A stretch of DNA of 64,000 nt, from assembly GCF_004362515.1 (NCBI RefSeq), contig NZ_SNXU01000001.1:5580001-5644000 (forward strand), given 5' to 3'. Position 1 is the stretch's first letter, and each line of letters opens with the position of its first letter. This DNA is from Actinokineospora alba (GTDB lineage Bacteria; Actinomycetota; Actinomycetes; Mycobacteriales; Pseudonocardiaceae). This document shows, one piece after another, positions 18,277 to 27,041 of the stretch. The notes beneath the pieces are model-generated. The model was not told where the DNA came from. It ran no database searches and was given only the letters and a program-made list of their open reading frames with translations. Position numbers and translations under genes: made by a program.

Positions 18277-18770
18277 GCCGCCATCCGGGCCGATCTTCCT
18301 GCCGAGTCGGCCGACCTGATCGCCCTCCCCGTCGCGCCCGCTCCTCGGCAGGCTGTGCTGTGGTCGGGCGACACGAAGGGGTTCAGGCGATGGAGATACC
18401 GCAGGACGCGCCGCGCTTGGACGGTGGGGCGCCTGGCGACGTGACCCCGGAGGCTCGGGTACGCGTTGTACCCCAAGGGGATCCCGACGCGGCGGCGCTG
18501 GAGGTGATCAAGCGCGTGGTGGTTGAACTGTCCACTTGGTACGGAGGCGCAAGTGACCGCACTTGCCCTGCAGTCACACCTGGCGATGATCCAGGGCAAA
18601 CGTGCGGATCACGGCGCCGGCGGCCCAACTCGTGGGACCTCGCGATGATCCGCTACGTGGTCGGGGTCGAGCCGCTGGCGTCGGCGTCCGACGATGAGGT
18701 GGTCGGAGCTGGCCGGGCCGGTGATCCAGCGCTATCTGAACGGGTGAGTTGCCAGGCGCCACCGCGCCCG

Positions 18771-18798
18771 CTGTCGGCCCCCCGGCGGGCGCCGACAG
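18771..18798. terminator. Hairpin
   Basis: CTGTCGGC and GCCGACAG are perfect 8-base arms around a C/G-rich loop. It stands just left of a second, stronger hairpin and could stop transcripts coming from selO. Confidence 0.45.
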
Positions 18799-18809
18799 AC
18801 AACTCAGCG

Positions 18810-18854
18810 CACTCGGTCGGCTCCCCGCCTCGAGAGCGGGCAGCCGACCGAGTG
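18810..18854. terminator. Strong hairpin terminator
   Basis: CACTCGGTCGGCT and AGCCGACCGAGTG are perfect 13-base arms; a further CCCGC/GCGGG pair lies inside. It ends 9 bases from the stop codon of the minus-strand FG-GAP-like fragment and is the likely terminator of that former gene. Confidence 0.7.
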
Positions 18855-18862
18855 AGGGGCGG

Positions 18863-19025
18863 CTACCGGCCGACCCTCCAGGTCTGCCAGCCGTTGCCGA
18901 GCCAGGTTGAGGCGCCCAGGGCTTGGCCGTTGCTCGGGTAGAGATACATGTCCCCGGAGCCGGAGATCAGGACGGCGTCCGCCTTGCCGTCGGCGGTGAC
19001 GCCACGAACACTCCACTCGACATCG
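18863..19025 (-). pseudogene. C-terminal fragment of an FG-GAP/VCBS-repeat protein
   Basis: About 54 residues reading DVEWSVRGVTADGKADAVLI, then SGSGDMYLYPSNGQALGAST and GWQTWRVGR before the stop at 18863. D-x-D-G-x-x-D and the LYPSNG unit are typical of the blades of secreted FG-GAP propeller proteins. Upstream the frame runs into arginine-rich nonsense, so only the last blade remains, still followed by its terminator. Confidence 0.5.
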
Positions 19026-19282
19026 CCATCTCGACTCCTCCCGCCATGGCGAAACCGAGACCGACGCACACCGAGCGAACGACGCCCCGCAGCCACCGAC
19101 CACCCGAACAGCCCCAAGCCAGGACAGACAGAAAGTCGAGCCAAGGCTTGGAGAGCTCGGCAGACGATCATCGACAAGCTCGGCCAATTCGCCGTCGCGG
19201 CGAAGTCCCTGGCCCGCCGGGAGGAGACCGTCCCCGCACTCAGCGGCGCGGGTGTCGCCGATGACTGACCCTGGTTTCGGTG

Positions 19283-20770
19283 TCAGCTGTTGCCTGTGAG
19301 TCGCAGCAGTTGGGCGCAGCCTTCGGCGAGGTCGTGGGTGGTGGTGAGCACCGTGCCGTCGGGTCGGACAACCGCCGCCCCTGCCCGCTGGAGCCAGTGG
19401 TGGAGGTCGTCGCCGGGGTGGGTCTCGATGAGGACGGCGTCCGCGGCTTCGAGGGCGGCGCGTTGGGTCGCGGTCGGAGTGGTTGTGGTGATGACCGCGA
19501 AACTGTGGGCGGCCACGTCGTCGAGTCGGCGGCCGTCGGGGAGGCAGGCGTTCGGGCAGAGAGTGCCCGCCAGGGCGCCGCGCAGCACGAGGCTGGAGCG
19601 GCGCAGGGTGGGGGTTTCGCTGCTGAGGACGCGGGCTTTGAGCCCGGGCAGGAGACGCAGCCGGGGCAGCACCAGGCGACGGAGGAAGTTGGCTGCCTCT
19701 CCGCCTTCGGTCATGGCATGGCCGACGAGTTTCGCCAGACGGATCATGGTGCGGGCATGGGGTGCTCGTTCGGCCTGGTAGGTGTCCAGTGTGGACTCCG
19801 GCAGGGCCCGCCGGAGAACACCGGCGAGTTTCCACGCGAGGTTGGCCGCGTCGCGCAGGCCGGCGCCCATGCCTTGGCCGATGAACGGGGGCGTGAGGTG
19901 GGCGGCGTCGCCGAGGAGGAACACCCGGCGGTCGCGCCAGCGGTCGGCGATGCGCGCTCGGAAGGTGTACTCGGCGCAGCGCACCAGTTCCAGGTCGTCT
20001 ACCGGGATGTCCTTGGTCCACGGCTGGATCAGCGGGTGCAGCTTGATCAGCTCGCGGTAGTCCTCGGCGACCTCGTCGGGCGCGAGCCGGAACTCCCAGC
20101 GGTGGCGTCTTTTCCCGATCCGCATGTAGGTGGCGGCACGATCGCGGTCGCACACCTGGTGCACACCCTCCCACTGCCCGAGTTCGGCGTCGGTGGCCAC
20201 GTCCACGACCAGCCACCGCTGGGCCAGACCCAGATCACGCATGGCGGCGCCGATCGACGCCCGCACCAAGCTGTTGGCACCGTCGCACCCGAGCACGTAC
20301 TGGGCGTGGACCGACTCCGACGCGCCCGACGCGCGATCGGTGAACTCGACCCGCACCGAGTCGCTGTCCTGGACGACGGCCGTGACCTCGACGTCGCCGC
20401 GGAAGGTGACCGACGGGCGCCGGGCAAGGTTTTCGCGCAGGAGACGTTCCAGTTCCGGTTGGTCGAACATGTTGGCCTCGGGGAACCCATGTCTGCCCAC
20501 GGTCGAACTGCGCCGGAACTCGGCGAGCACCCGCAGGTCGGAGTCGAGCAGCCGCAACCCATGGCAGGGCCAGGAGATGGCGGCGAACTCCTCCCCCAGC
20601 CCCATCCGGGCCAGGATGCGGTAGATCTCGTCGTCGAGGTGGACCGCCCGCGGTTGGGGGTAGACCGACTCCCACCGCTCAAGAACCAGGCACTCCACGC
20701 CCTGTTGACCGAGGAGCGCGGCCGCCGTCAGCCCGGTCGGTCCGGCACCGACGATCACCACCGGAATCAT
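19283..20770 (-). CDS. FAD-dependent aromatic hydroxylase (MhpA-like)
   Basis: The 495-residue flavoprotein belongs to the group-A monooxygenases: IVGAGPTGLTAAALLGQQGV (FAD Rossmann fold, N-terminal), YVLGCDGANSLVR (DG motif) and GDAAHLTPPFIGQGMGAG with NLAWKLAGVL (GD motif). It resembles 3-(3-hydroxyphenyl)propionate hydroxylase and should use NAD(P)H and O2 to hydroxylate a phenolic ring. Its ATG overlaps the stop of the DoxX gene by one base (TGATG), so translation is coupled. It is the last gene of a five-gene operon in which it would make the catechol for the extradiol dioxygenase at the operon's start. Confidence 0.85.
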   Translation of the reverse strand: MIPVVIVGAGPTGLTAAALLGQQGVECLVLERWESVYPQPRAVHLDDEIYRILARMGLGEEFAAISWPCHGLRLLDSDLRVLAEFRRSSTVGRHGFPEANMFDQPELERLLRENLARRPSVTFRGDVEVTAVVQDSDSVRVEFTDRASGASESVHAQYVLGCDGANSLVRASIGAAMRDLGLAQRWLVVDVATDAELGQWEGVHQVCDRDRAATYMRIGKRRHRWEFRLAPDEVAEDYRELIKLHPLIQPWTKDIPVDDLELVRCAEYTFRARIADRWRDRRVFLLGDAAHLTPPFIGQGMGAGLRDAANLAWKLAGVLRRALPESTLDTYQAERAPHARTMIRLAKLVGHAMTEGGEAANFLRRLVLPRLRLLPGLKARVLSSETPTLRRSSLVLRGALAGTLCPNACLPDGRRLDDVAAHSFAVITTTTPTATQRAALEAADAVLIETHPGDDLHHWLQRAGAAVVRPDGTVLTTTHDLAEGCAQLLRLTGNS

Positions 20771-21111
20771 CACAGCGCGCCTGACAGGACAGTGGCGTAG
20801 CAGGCGACCAGCACGCCGCACACGACTGCGGGCGCGACCTCGCGCGCGCCGTCACCGCGCCGAAGGTGGACCGTGAGGGCGCCGCCGAGCAGGAGCAGCA
20901 GCCCGCAGGCGGCGGCGATGCCCAGCAGGGGAACGACTGGGCCGAGCGCGACACCGACGGCTCCGGCGACCTCCAGCGCGCCGACGGCCCGGTAGGCCGC
21001 CACCGAGAACCCGGCCTTGGCGGCCAACACGCGCATCGGCGCCAATGCCAGCAGCTTGGCAAGCCCGAGGCCGCCGAATGTCACGGCGATGATCGCCGCG
21101 ATGACGATCAT
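20770..21111 (-). CDS. DoxX-family membrane protein
   Basis: The 113-residue protein has four hydrophobic segments and the start MIVIAAIIAVTFGGLGLAKL, as in short DoxX-like proteins of Actinobacteria. The function of these proteins is unclear; some are thought to help oxidases or maintain quinone redox balance at the membrane. Its ATG overlaps the stop of the upstream ligase gene (ATGA) and its stop overlaps the start of the hydroxylase gene, so it is tightly bound into the aromatic-degradation operon. Confidence 0.75.
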   Translation of the reverse strand: MIVIAAIIAVTFGGLGLAKLLALAPMRVLAAKAGFSVAAYRAVGALEVAGAVGVALGPVVPLLGIAAACGLLLLLGGALTVHLRRGDGAREVAPAVVCGVLVACYATVLSGAL

Positions 21112-22967
21112 GGCCGTACCCGCACTGTGGAGCGCAGGGCATAGCGGCTCAGCACCGACTCCGCGCCGTGCCGGTCGACTTCTCCCGCGACGGTAACCAT
21201 GGCGGTGATGGAGCCGTCCTCGATCACCGTGTCCACCGAAGCACCATTGAGCGCCTCGGCGAGTGCTCGGCGGGTGGCGTCGGCGCGCAACGCCAACTTG
21301 TACGGCTTGCCGACGTCGGTGACCGGGAGTGCGTCCAGCACCCAGACCGCTTTCGGCGCTGCCGCCCGCTCGGTGACCTGGTCATTCGCCCACTGGCACA
21401 ACTCGTCCTCGGTGACCGCGGCGCCAGGCCGAAGGGTTACGTAGGCGACCGGGACCTCCCCCGCGTGCTCGTCCGGCTTGCCGACGGCGCTCGCCGCGGT
21501 GACCGCGGGGTGCGACAGCATGGCGTCCTCGACCATCGCCGGGTCGATGTTATGGCCGCCGCGGATGATCAGGTCTTTCGCGCGGCCCGCGAGGTGGATG
21601 AAGCCGTCCTCGTCGACGCGAGCGAGGTCGCCGGTGTTGAGCCAGCCTTCGGTGAGCGTGCCGAGTCCGTCCAGGGTGTGCCCGTGGTCGTCGCGGCCGG
21701 TGACGTAGCCGGGGAAGACCGTGGGTCCGCTGATCACCAGGACGCCGACTTCTCCTGCGGGCAGGTCCTGCCAGGTCCCGTCCTCGTGGACCCGGACAGC
21801 TTTCACCTGCTGATACGGCAGGCGCTGTCCTACCGCGCCGGGTCGTGGGGCGTCGGGAAAGCTGCGGGCGGTGGCGCAGGTGGCTTCCGTCAGGCCGTAG
21901 CCCTCGACCAGTGTTACCCCGGTGTGTGCCTGGAAGCCGTCGCGCACCGCCTCGGGCAATGGGGAGGCGCCGACCATCGCGTAGCGCAGGCCGGTGATGT
22001 CGGCGTCGACCGGCAGGTGGGTCAAGACGGCGTACACCGTGGGGACGGCGCTCATGGCGGTGACGCTGTAGTGCTCGACGATCTTCCAGAAGGTGCCGAT
22101 CAACCCTGGGTCGCGGTAGCCAAGCGGCCCGGCCCACAGCACCTGCTGTCCGTTGAACAGCGGGGACAGCAGGGTGACCACCAATGCGTTGACGTGGAAC
22201 AACGGCAGGGCGGCGAAGAGCACCGAGTCGGCGTCGAGCAGGGGGTTGGCGGCCAGCATCCACGCGTCGGCGACTTCGTTGGTGTGGGTGTGGGCGGCCA
22301 GTTTCGGCGCGCCCGTCGTGCCGCCGGTGTGGAAGAGCCCGGCGAGATCGGTGCTCGTGGGTGGCTTCCCGGCGAACTCCGTCGGGTCCTCCCCCGCGGC
22401 CAAGTCGTCCAGGAAGCGCGCGCCGTCGGGTAGCTCCGGCGTGTCCTCGGCATCGGTGGGTCGCAGCACGAGGAGGGTGTCAACCGGAAGCCGCCGTGCG
22501 GTGTCCCAAGTGGAGGGCGCGAGTTCGGGGCCGGCGGTGATCAGGATTCGGGCGCCGGAGCGGGCGAGCAGTTCGGTGAGGTGCTGTGGTGACAGGCTTC
22601 CGTTGAGCGGGGCGGCGATGCCCGCGAGCTGTGCCGCGAGCGTCGCCGGGACCAGTTCGGCGCAGTTGGGCGACATCAAGGCCACCGCGTCACCGCGCCG
22701 GACGCCGAGCCGGTGCAGCAGGTTGGCGTAGCGGTGCACGTCGGCGAGCAGTTCGGCGTAGGTCCGGCGCACCGGTTCGCGCCAGCGGGCGGCTTCGGGC
22801 AGGACGGTGATCGCCGTCCGGTCGGGCCACAGAGCGGCGGCTCGGGTGAGCAGTGCGTAGGTGGTCTCGGGCAGGCCGCGGTCGGCCATCGGGACGGATT
22901 CGATCGACGTCAGGTCCGCCGGGTCGGCGCAGGCGGGCCACAGCAGGTCCTCAGTGGACACGGTCAT
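21108..22967 (-). CDS. Acyl-CoA synthetase (AMP-forming)
   Basis: A 619-residue ANL-family ligase. Visible motifs: FHTGGTTGAPKLAAHTHTNE (P-loop with GGTTG), GYGLTEATC, EGWLNTGDLARVDEDGF, AKDLIIRGGHNIDPAMVED and VTDVGKPYKLALR with the catalytic lysine. The His-Asn hinge (GGHNIDP) and N-terminal region match the CaiC/FadD-like actinobacterial group. It should activate a carboxylic acid of the pathway, either the aromatic propionate-type substrate or an acid left after ring cleavage. About 65 residues follow the last motif, longer than usual. Start ATG at 22967 overlaps the previous stop (ATGA). Confidence 0.85.
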   Translation of the reverse strand: MTVSTEDLLWPACADPADLTSIESVPMADRGLPETTYALLTRAAALWPDRTAITVLPEAARWREPVRRTYAELLADVHRYANLLHRLGVRRGDAVALMSPNCAELVPATLAAQLAGIAAPLNGSLSPQHLTELLARSGARILITAGPELAPSTWDTARRLPVDTLLVLRPTDAEDTPELPDGARFLDDLAAGEDPTEFAGKPPTSTDLAGLFHTGGTTGAPKLAAHTHTNEVADAWMLAANPLLDADSVLFAALPLFHVNALVVTLLSPLFNGQQVLWAGPLGYRDPGLIGTFWKIVEHYSVTAMSAVPTVYAVLTHLPVDADITGLRYAMVGASPLPEAVRDGFQAHTGVTLVEGYGLTEATCATARSFPDAPRPGAVGQRLPYQQVKAVRVHEDGTWQDLPAGEVGVLVISGPTVFPGYVTGRDDHGHTLDGLGTLTEGWLNTGDLARVDEDGFIHLAGRAKDLIIRGGHNIDPAMVEDAMLSHPAVTAASAVGKPDEHAGEVPVAYVTLRPGAAVTEDELCQWANDQVTERAAAPKAVWVLDALPVTDVGKPYKLALRADATRRALAEALNGASVDTVIEDGSITAMVTVAGEVDRHGAESVLSRYALRSTVRVRP

Positions 22968-23896
22968 CGTGTCCACCTCACGACGGTGCGCTGGCGGCCC
23001 AGGTCGATCGCGCCGTCGTCGGTGCCGACCGTGGCCTCGATGAGGTCGCCGTCCTGGAGGTACTTGGGGTTGCGTGCCTGGCCTTTGAAGAACAGTTTCC
23101 ACTTCGTGGCCGCGGGCAGCAGAGACGCGATGACCTCCACGGGCTTGGGCGGCGCGCTGAGTGCCGTGCCGACCGGGGTGCCGGTGAGCAGGAGATCGCC
23201 GGGATCGAGCCGCTGGAACCGGGTCAGCCCGCGCAGCGCTTCGACTGGTTGGTACAGCATGTCGGCGGCGGTCATGTCCTGCCGCGGCTCGCCGTTGACC
23301 CACAGGCGGAGTCGAAGGTCGGCGAATCGCTTGAGCTCGTCGGCCTCCAGGAGGACCAGCGCGGGCCCGACCGGGGTGAAGGTCGGATAGGACTTCGCCT
23401 CGTAGAACTGGGTTTTCGGCAGCTGCAGGTCACGGGCGGAGATGTCGTTGGTGATCACGACACCGGCGACGTAGTCGGCGAGCGTCTCGGGCGTGATCTC
23501 CGTGCCCACCGGCATCGGCGCGCCGAACACCAGCCCGATCTCCACTTCGTAGTCCAGCAGCCGAACGTGCTTGGGCCGGATGACGTCGTCGGAGGGGCCG
23601 CTGATCGAACCGGACGTCTTGCGGAAGAACGTCAGCGGCACTGCTGCCGGGTTCATCCCGGCATCCTTGACGTGGGAGACGAAGTTGGTCATCTGTGCGA
23701 CGACCCGGCACGGCGCGGTCACCGGCGACACGAGCGCCAGCGACTCGACGGGCACCGGTTCGCCGGCCGCCTGGTCGATCGCGGACCGGTCGGCGAGCAG
23801 CTCCGCGGTGGTCTCGGCGTCGCTGTCGATCCGGACCGCGCCCGCGGGCGTGCGTACCCACCAGGCGTCGGCGGTGCGGAGGATGGAGGTGCTCAT
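22964..23896 (-). CDS. Fumarylacetoacetate hydrolase-family protein
   Basis: The 310-residue protein has the FAH fold: an N-terminal cap (about 1-70), then SPVTAPCRVVAQMTNFVSHV, LDYEVEIGLVFG with the two metal-binding glutamates, VVITNDISARDLQ with the third acidic ligand, and LLLTGTPVG. Family members hydrolyse C-C bonds of ring-cleavage products or decarboxylate and hydrate them (as in 2-hydroxyhepta-2,4-diene-dioate processing). In this operon it most likely acts directly after the extradiol dioxygenase. ATG at 23896 overlaps the dioxygenase stop (ATGA), and its own stop overlaps the ligase start. Confidence 0.85.
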   Translation of the reverse strand: MSTSILRTADAWWVRTPAGAVRIDSDAETTAELLADRSAIDQAAGEPVPVESLALVSPVTAPCRVVAQMTNFVSHVKDAGMNPAAVPLTFFRKTSGSISGPSDDVIRPKHVRLLDYEVEIGLVFGAPMPVGTEITPETLADYVAGVVITNDISARDLQLPKTQFYEAKSYPTFTPVGPALVLLEADELKRFADLRLRLWVNGEPRQDMTAADMLYQPVEALRGLTRFQRLDPGDLLLTGTPVGTALSAPPKPVEVIASLLPAATKWKLFFKGQARNPKYLQDGDLIEATVGTDDGAIDLGRQRTVVRWTR

Positions 23897-25026
23897 GTGG
23901 TGGCCACTTTCATCAGACCGCGCAGGCGGTTCAGGTCGAATTCGTTGTCCTCGCGCAGTGCGGTGAACACGGCTTTGAGTTCGCGCAGCGATTCCCGGCC
24001 CGGCTTGACGCCCAGGAAGTCCTTTGTGGCCGGTGGTCCCCACTGGGCCAGGCCGGACGCGGTCATCGGCGCCCAGCCAGGCTCGAGGGTGTGGTCGAAC
24101 AGGTCTCCATCGCTGAAGTGCTCGACCAGGAACCCGTCGGGATCGCGCCAGTAGTCGAAGATCTGGCTGCCCTGGATGTGCCTGCCGATCCCCCACGACC
24201 GCTGGTAGCCCAGGTCGAGCAGGTGCTCGCCGCCCGCGGCCAGCGCATCGAGGTCGCCTACCTGGTAGGCCGAGTGCACGTACCGGTCGCTGGGGCCCAG
24301 CGTGATCGCCAGCGTGTGATGGTCGGTGGGCATGCTGCCCTGGTCGCAGCGGATGAAGCTCATCACCGGCCCGCGATCGCGCTGGCCCGGGTAGTACAGG
24401 AAGTCGCTGACGATCATCCCCAGGTGCTCCAGGTACCAGTCCAGCGTCCGCCGGTACCGGGTCGTCTGCAGGACGACGTGTCCAAGTCGCCGGACCTTCG
24501 CGGGCACGCGCGGCGGCCGCTGCATGGCGTTGGTCCGGGCGGCACCACGGGCGACGTTCCAGGTGAGCGGCTCCTGCGACGGCAGCGCGGGCAGCAGGTC
24601 GGTGCCCGACACGACCCGGACCCGCAGCGCGCTCGGGTCCTCCAAGTCGACCCCCACACCACCGAGGGGTTCCGGCAGCGGGGCGGCCGTCGCGCCGGTG
24701 GCCTCAGCCAGCCGCAGCACGTCCTTCGGGTCGGCGGCCTGGAACGCCGGCCCGAGGAACCGCGACCGCGTACCACGACGGATCAGCACACAGGGCGCGC
24801 CCGGGTCGGTGCCGCGCAGGTGAAGCTCGTCGGCCGTGCGCAGCGAGGTGGTGAAGCCGAAGGCGTGCGCGAACACCTCGGCCCGCCGCAGGTCAGGCTT
24901 CTCGAACTCCAGCCAGGCCTGATCACGCACCTTGACGATCGGATTCGCCGCGCGGCCGGTGTGCTCGCCGCGCCGGGCGCCGTGCTCGCTGTGCAGGCCC
25001 GAATGCGGGTCTCGGCGATTCGCCAT
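23893..25026 (-). CDS. Extradiol (VOC-type) ring-cleavage dioxygenase
   Basis: The 377-residue protein has two vicinal-oxygen-chelate halves. The catalytic C-terminal half shows the Fe(II) ligands: histidine in RRLGHVVLQT (about residue 190), histidine in PTDHHTLAITLG (about 245) and glutamate in DGFLVEHFSDGD (about 310). It should split a catechol next to its hydroxyls. AAGGGAG precedes the ATG at 25026. It is first in the operon and divergent from a TetR gene. Homologues acting on 2,3-dihydroxy-p-cumate or on catechols with side chains look similar, so the precise substrate is open. Confidence 0.85.
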   Translation of the reverse strand: MANRRDPHSGLHSEHGARRGEHTGRAANPIVKVRDQAWLEFEKPDLRRAEVFAHAFGFTTSLRTADELHLRGTDPGAPCVLIRRGTRSRFLGPAFQAADPKDVLRLAEATGATAAPLPEPLGGVGVDLEDPSALRVRVVSGTDLLPALPSQEPLTWNVARGAARTNAMQRPPRVPAKVRRLGHVVLQTTRYRRTLDWYLEHLGMIVSDFLYYPGQRDRGPVMSFIRCDQGSMPTDHHTLAITLGPSDRYVHSAYQVGDLDALAAGGEHLLDLGYQRSWGIGRHIQGSQIFDYWRDPDGFLVEHFSDGDLFDHTLEPGWAPMTASGLAQWGPPATKDFLGVKPGRESLRELKAVFTALREDNEFDLNRLRGLMKVATT

Positions 25027-25041
25027 CGAACGCTCCCTTCG

Positions 25042-25082
25042 CGTTTCTGACGATATCATCAGTTACGAGCGGTTCGTCAGTC
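25042..25082. promoter_or_regulatory. Candidate TetR operator of the aromatic operon
   Basis: In the 123-base divergent space, CTGACGA and TCGTCAG form a perfect 7-base inverted repeat spaced by 20 bases. Between them lies the near-palindrome TGACGATATCATCA (12 of 14 positions symmetric). A third TTTCTGACG copy occurs at about 25106-25114. Repeated CTGACG half-sites between a TetR gene and its divergent operon are what one expects for autoregulation plus control of the operon. Confidence 0.5.
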
Positions 25083-25149
25083 AAGCATTGTTGAGGATTT
25101 CCTCATTTCTGACGGAAGCCGTAGGCTGCACGCGGAGGAGGTGACGGGC

Positions 25150-25797
25150 ATGGCTGAGACGGCCACGAATCGCTTGGACCGGCGCAAGGCGCGCACACGC
25201 GCCGCCCTGGTCAGCGCGGCACAGGCGTTCATCGCCGCGGGCAAGACCAACGCGCCGATCCTTGAGATCACCCAGGCCGCCGACGTCGGGATGGGATCGT
25301 TCTACAACCACTTCCAGAGCAAGGAAGAGCTGTTCCAGGCCGCGGTCGAGGACGCACTCGACGCGATCGGAGCCGTCCTCGACCGAATCACCGAGGACCT
25401 CCAGGACCCCGCCCACGTCTTCGCCCAGAGCTTCCGCATCACGGGTCGCCTGCACCGCCGCAACGTCGAGCTAAGCAAGGTGTTGCTCCACACCGGAACG
25501 GCTCTGGCCGACTCCGACAAGGGCATGGTCCCTCGCGCCCGTCGCGACATCCTCGCCGCCGCGAAAGCCGGCCGATTCACCATCCGCGACGCGGACCTGA
25601 CCATGGTCACCGTCCTCGGCGCCGCCCTGTGTCTCGGCCAATACCTCCACGACCACCCAAACCGCGACGACGCCGAAGCCACCGACCGGGTCACCGAGGA
25701 CCTGCTCCGCATGCTCGGCCTACCCGCTGAGGAAGCTCACAACATCTGCCGACGCCAGCTGCCCGACATAGACGAGTTGCTCAACGGCACCGCATAG
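25150..25797 (+). CDS. TetR-family regulator of the aromatic operon
   Basis: The 215-residue protein has an N-terminal TetR helix-turn-helix: RRKARTRAALVSAAQAFI, then ITQAADVGMGSFYNHFQSKE (about residues 40-60). The C-terminal ligand domain is helical with no further motif. The ATG at 25150 is chosen because GGAGGAGG lies 8-10 bases upstream; the GTG at 25141 abuts that site. It faces the five-gene operon across a space with CTGACG repeats and probably represses it until a phenolic compound or its CoA ester binds. Confidence 0.85.
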   Translation: MAETATNRLDRRKARTRAALVSAAQAFIAAGKTNAPILEITQAADVGMGSFYNHFQSKEELFQAAVEDALDAIGAVLDRITEDLQDPAHVFAQSFRITGRLHRRNVELSKVLLHTGTALADSDKGMVPRARRDILAAAKAGRFTIRDADLTMVTVLGAALCLGQYLHDHPNRDDAEATDRVTEDLLRMLGLPAEEAHNICRRQLPDIDELLNGTA

Positions 25798-25804
25798 CGC
25801 CCGT

Positions 25805-26000
25805 TCAAGCGGCAGCCGACACGGGCGGCCTATTGCGGGTCGGGTCATTGCTCGACGGGCACGGCACACCCCGCTCGTTCAGCTCCCGTGCGATGGACGC
25901 GGCGCTGCGCCCCAACACCGCGTTCGGCGAAGATCCACCGCACATGCGCGGCGGTAACCGCCGCTCCATGCAGATCACCAGGCGCGCTCGGGCGATCAAG
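25805..26000 (-). pseudogene. Serine recombinase relic with frameshift
   Basis: The minus strand reads SAASIARELNERGVPCPSSN followed by DPTRNRPP, the classic segment of the Recombinase domain. Just upstream, the match AHVRWIFAER continues in a different frame, so there is at least one frameshift. The remnant is about 65 residues long, without catalytic or zinc-ribbon parts. It differs in sequence from the relic at 1604-2998, so it comes from another element. Confidence 0.55.
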
Positions 26001-26081
26001 GCAACGCGCTCCACATGGCGCACATCGCCAATGTCATCGACGCGCCGGAGAGGAGACCGTCACGACGGCGGCTGGCGTGAC

Positions 26082-27041
26082 CTACTCTTCGTCGCACTCG
26101 TTCGGCGACCGGTTGCCGAGCGTCCTCCCGTGGTCCCTGATGTCATAGATGATCGTCGAGAGCGGCCCGTAGCGCGGTTGTTTTACGATGTTGCGCGCGC
26201 CGGAATAGTAGTCCGCGGCCGATTCGAAGTTGACATACAGCGTGCCGGCCGCGTTGACGATGCCCTCGGACATGGCATGCGTATAGATGAACCGGTCACT
26301 GGCGAATCCCTCACCCCGTGTGCGGACGGTGATGCGGCTCCAGCAGTCGCGGTCCCAGCTCTGCGAAAAGACGAAGAAATTCTCCGTCACGACCAAGCCC
26401 TGCACATTGCCGGGGATCCCCCAGGAGTTCTCGGGCCGGGAGGCCGGGTCGCCAGTGTTGGGGTCCATCGGCCAGGTGTAGAGCCTGCCGTGCTCCTGGT
26501 AGGTCTTATCCTTGGTATGGGTGCCAAAGTACAGAGTGTCGCCGGAAATCGTGACAAAGGCGCCCGAGTCGTCCGGCATCTTCCAGTAGCCCCGCAGCGG
26601 CAGGTGCTCCAAATTCTTGGTGGTTCCAATATCGGACAGCCGATAAATACGCAGGTGTGCTTCACCGTCACCATCGGTGTCAACGGTGTACAACCAGTGT
26701 CGCCAAGCCACTACCCCGCCGACATGGCCGCCGCCGATCCTGACGTTCTTGAAGTAGGTGCCGTCGGCGCCGTGCACCGCAAGTCGGCTGTTCGAGGGGT
26801 TCGACGGTTCGTAGTGGGTAACGAAAAACCGGGCGGCGCCGCCATCTCCGTCCCAGTATGCGATTCCCTGCGGCACGTGGGTGGATAGAAGCTGCAGTTC
26901 GAAGTTCATGCTCGGATCGGTCAGGTCGGTGAACCGGCCGACGAATCCCTCCGCCGCCGATGCCGACTGGGTCAACCCCATCGCCAACGTCAGTGCAGCC
27001 GCTGACGCCACCGCCGCCGTGATCGTTCGCTTGAACCGCAT
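26082..27041 (-). CDS. Secreted protein, probable beta-propeller
   Basis: A Sec signal peptide (MRFKRTITAAVASAAALTLA, cleavage near SASA, residue 29) leads a 290-residue mature protein. Short repeated units with aromatic and Gly/Asp turns (VPQGIAYWDGDGG, GGVVAWRHWLYTVDTDGDGE, ISGDTLYFGTHTKDK, NVQGLVVTENFFVFSQSWD) suggest a beta-propeller in the manner of actinobacterial secreted propellers. Two cysteines (RDCWSR and NECDEE) could pair. It is not clearly linked to its neighbours. Function unknown; secretion is well supported. Confidence 0.7.
   Translation of the reverse strand: MRFKRTITAAVASAAALTLAMGLTQSASAAEGFVGRFTDLTDPSMNFELQLLSTHVPQGIAYWDGDGGAARFFVTHYEPSNPSNSRLAVHGADGTYFKNVRIGGGHVGGVVAWRHWLYTVDTDGDGEAHLRIYRLSDIGTTKNLEHLPLRGYWKMPDDSGAFVTISGDTLYFGTHTKDKTYQEHGRLYTWPMDPNTGDPASRPENSWGIPGNVQGLVVTENFFVFSQSWDRDCWSRITVRTRGEGFASDRFIYTHAMSEGIVNAAGTLYVNFESAADYYSGARNIVKQPRYGPLSTIIYDIRDHGRTLGNRSPNECDEE

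Larger units (their letters stand above)
18277..18862. other. Intergenic region with terminators and a possible gene remnant
   Basis: From 18390 the plus strand reads MEIPQDAPRLDGG and later AALEVIKRVVVELSTWYGG with natural codon use, then loses the frame near 18550; this may be a remnant of a small gene. Two hairpins (18771-18798 and 18810-18854) follow. Nothing else is supported. Confidence 0.35.
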
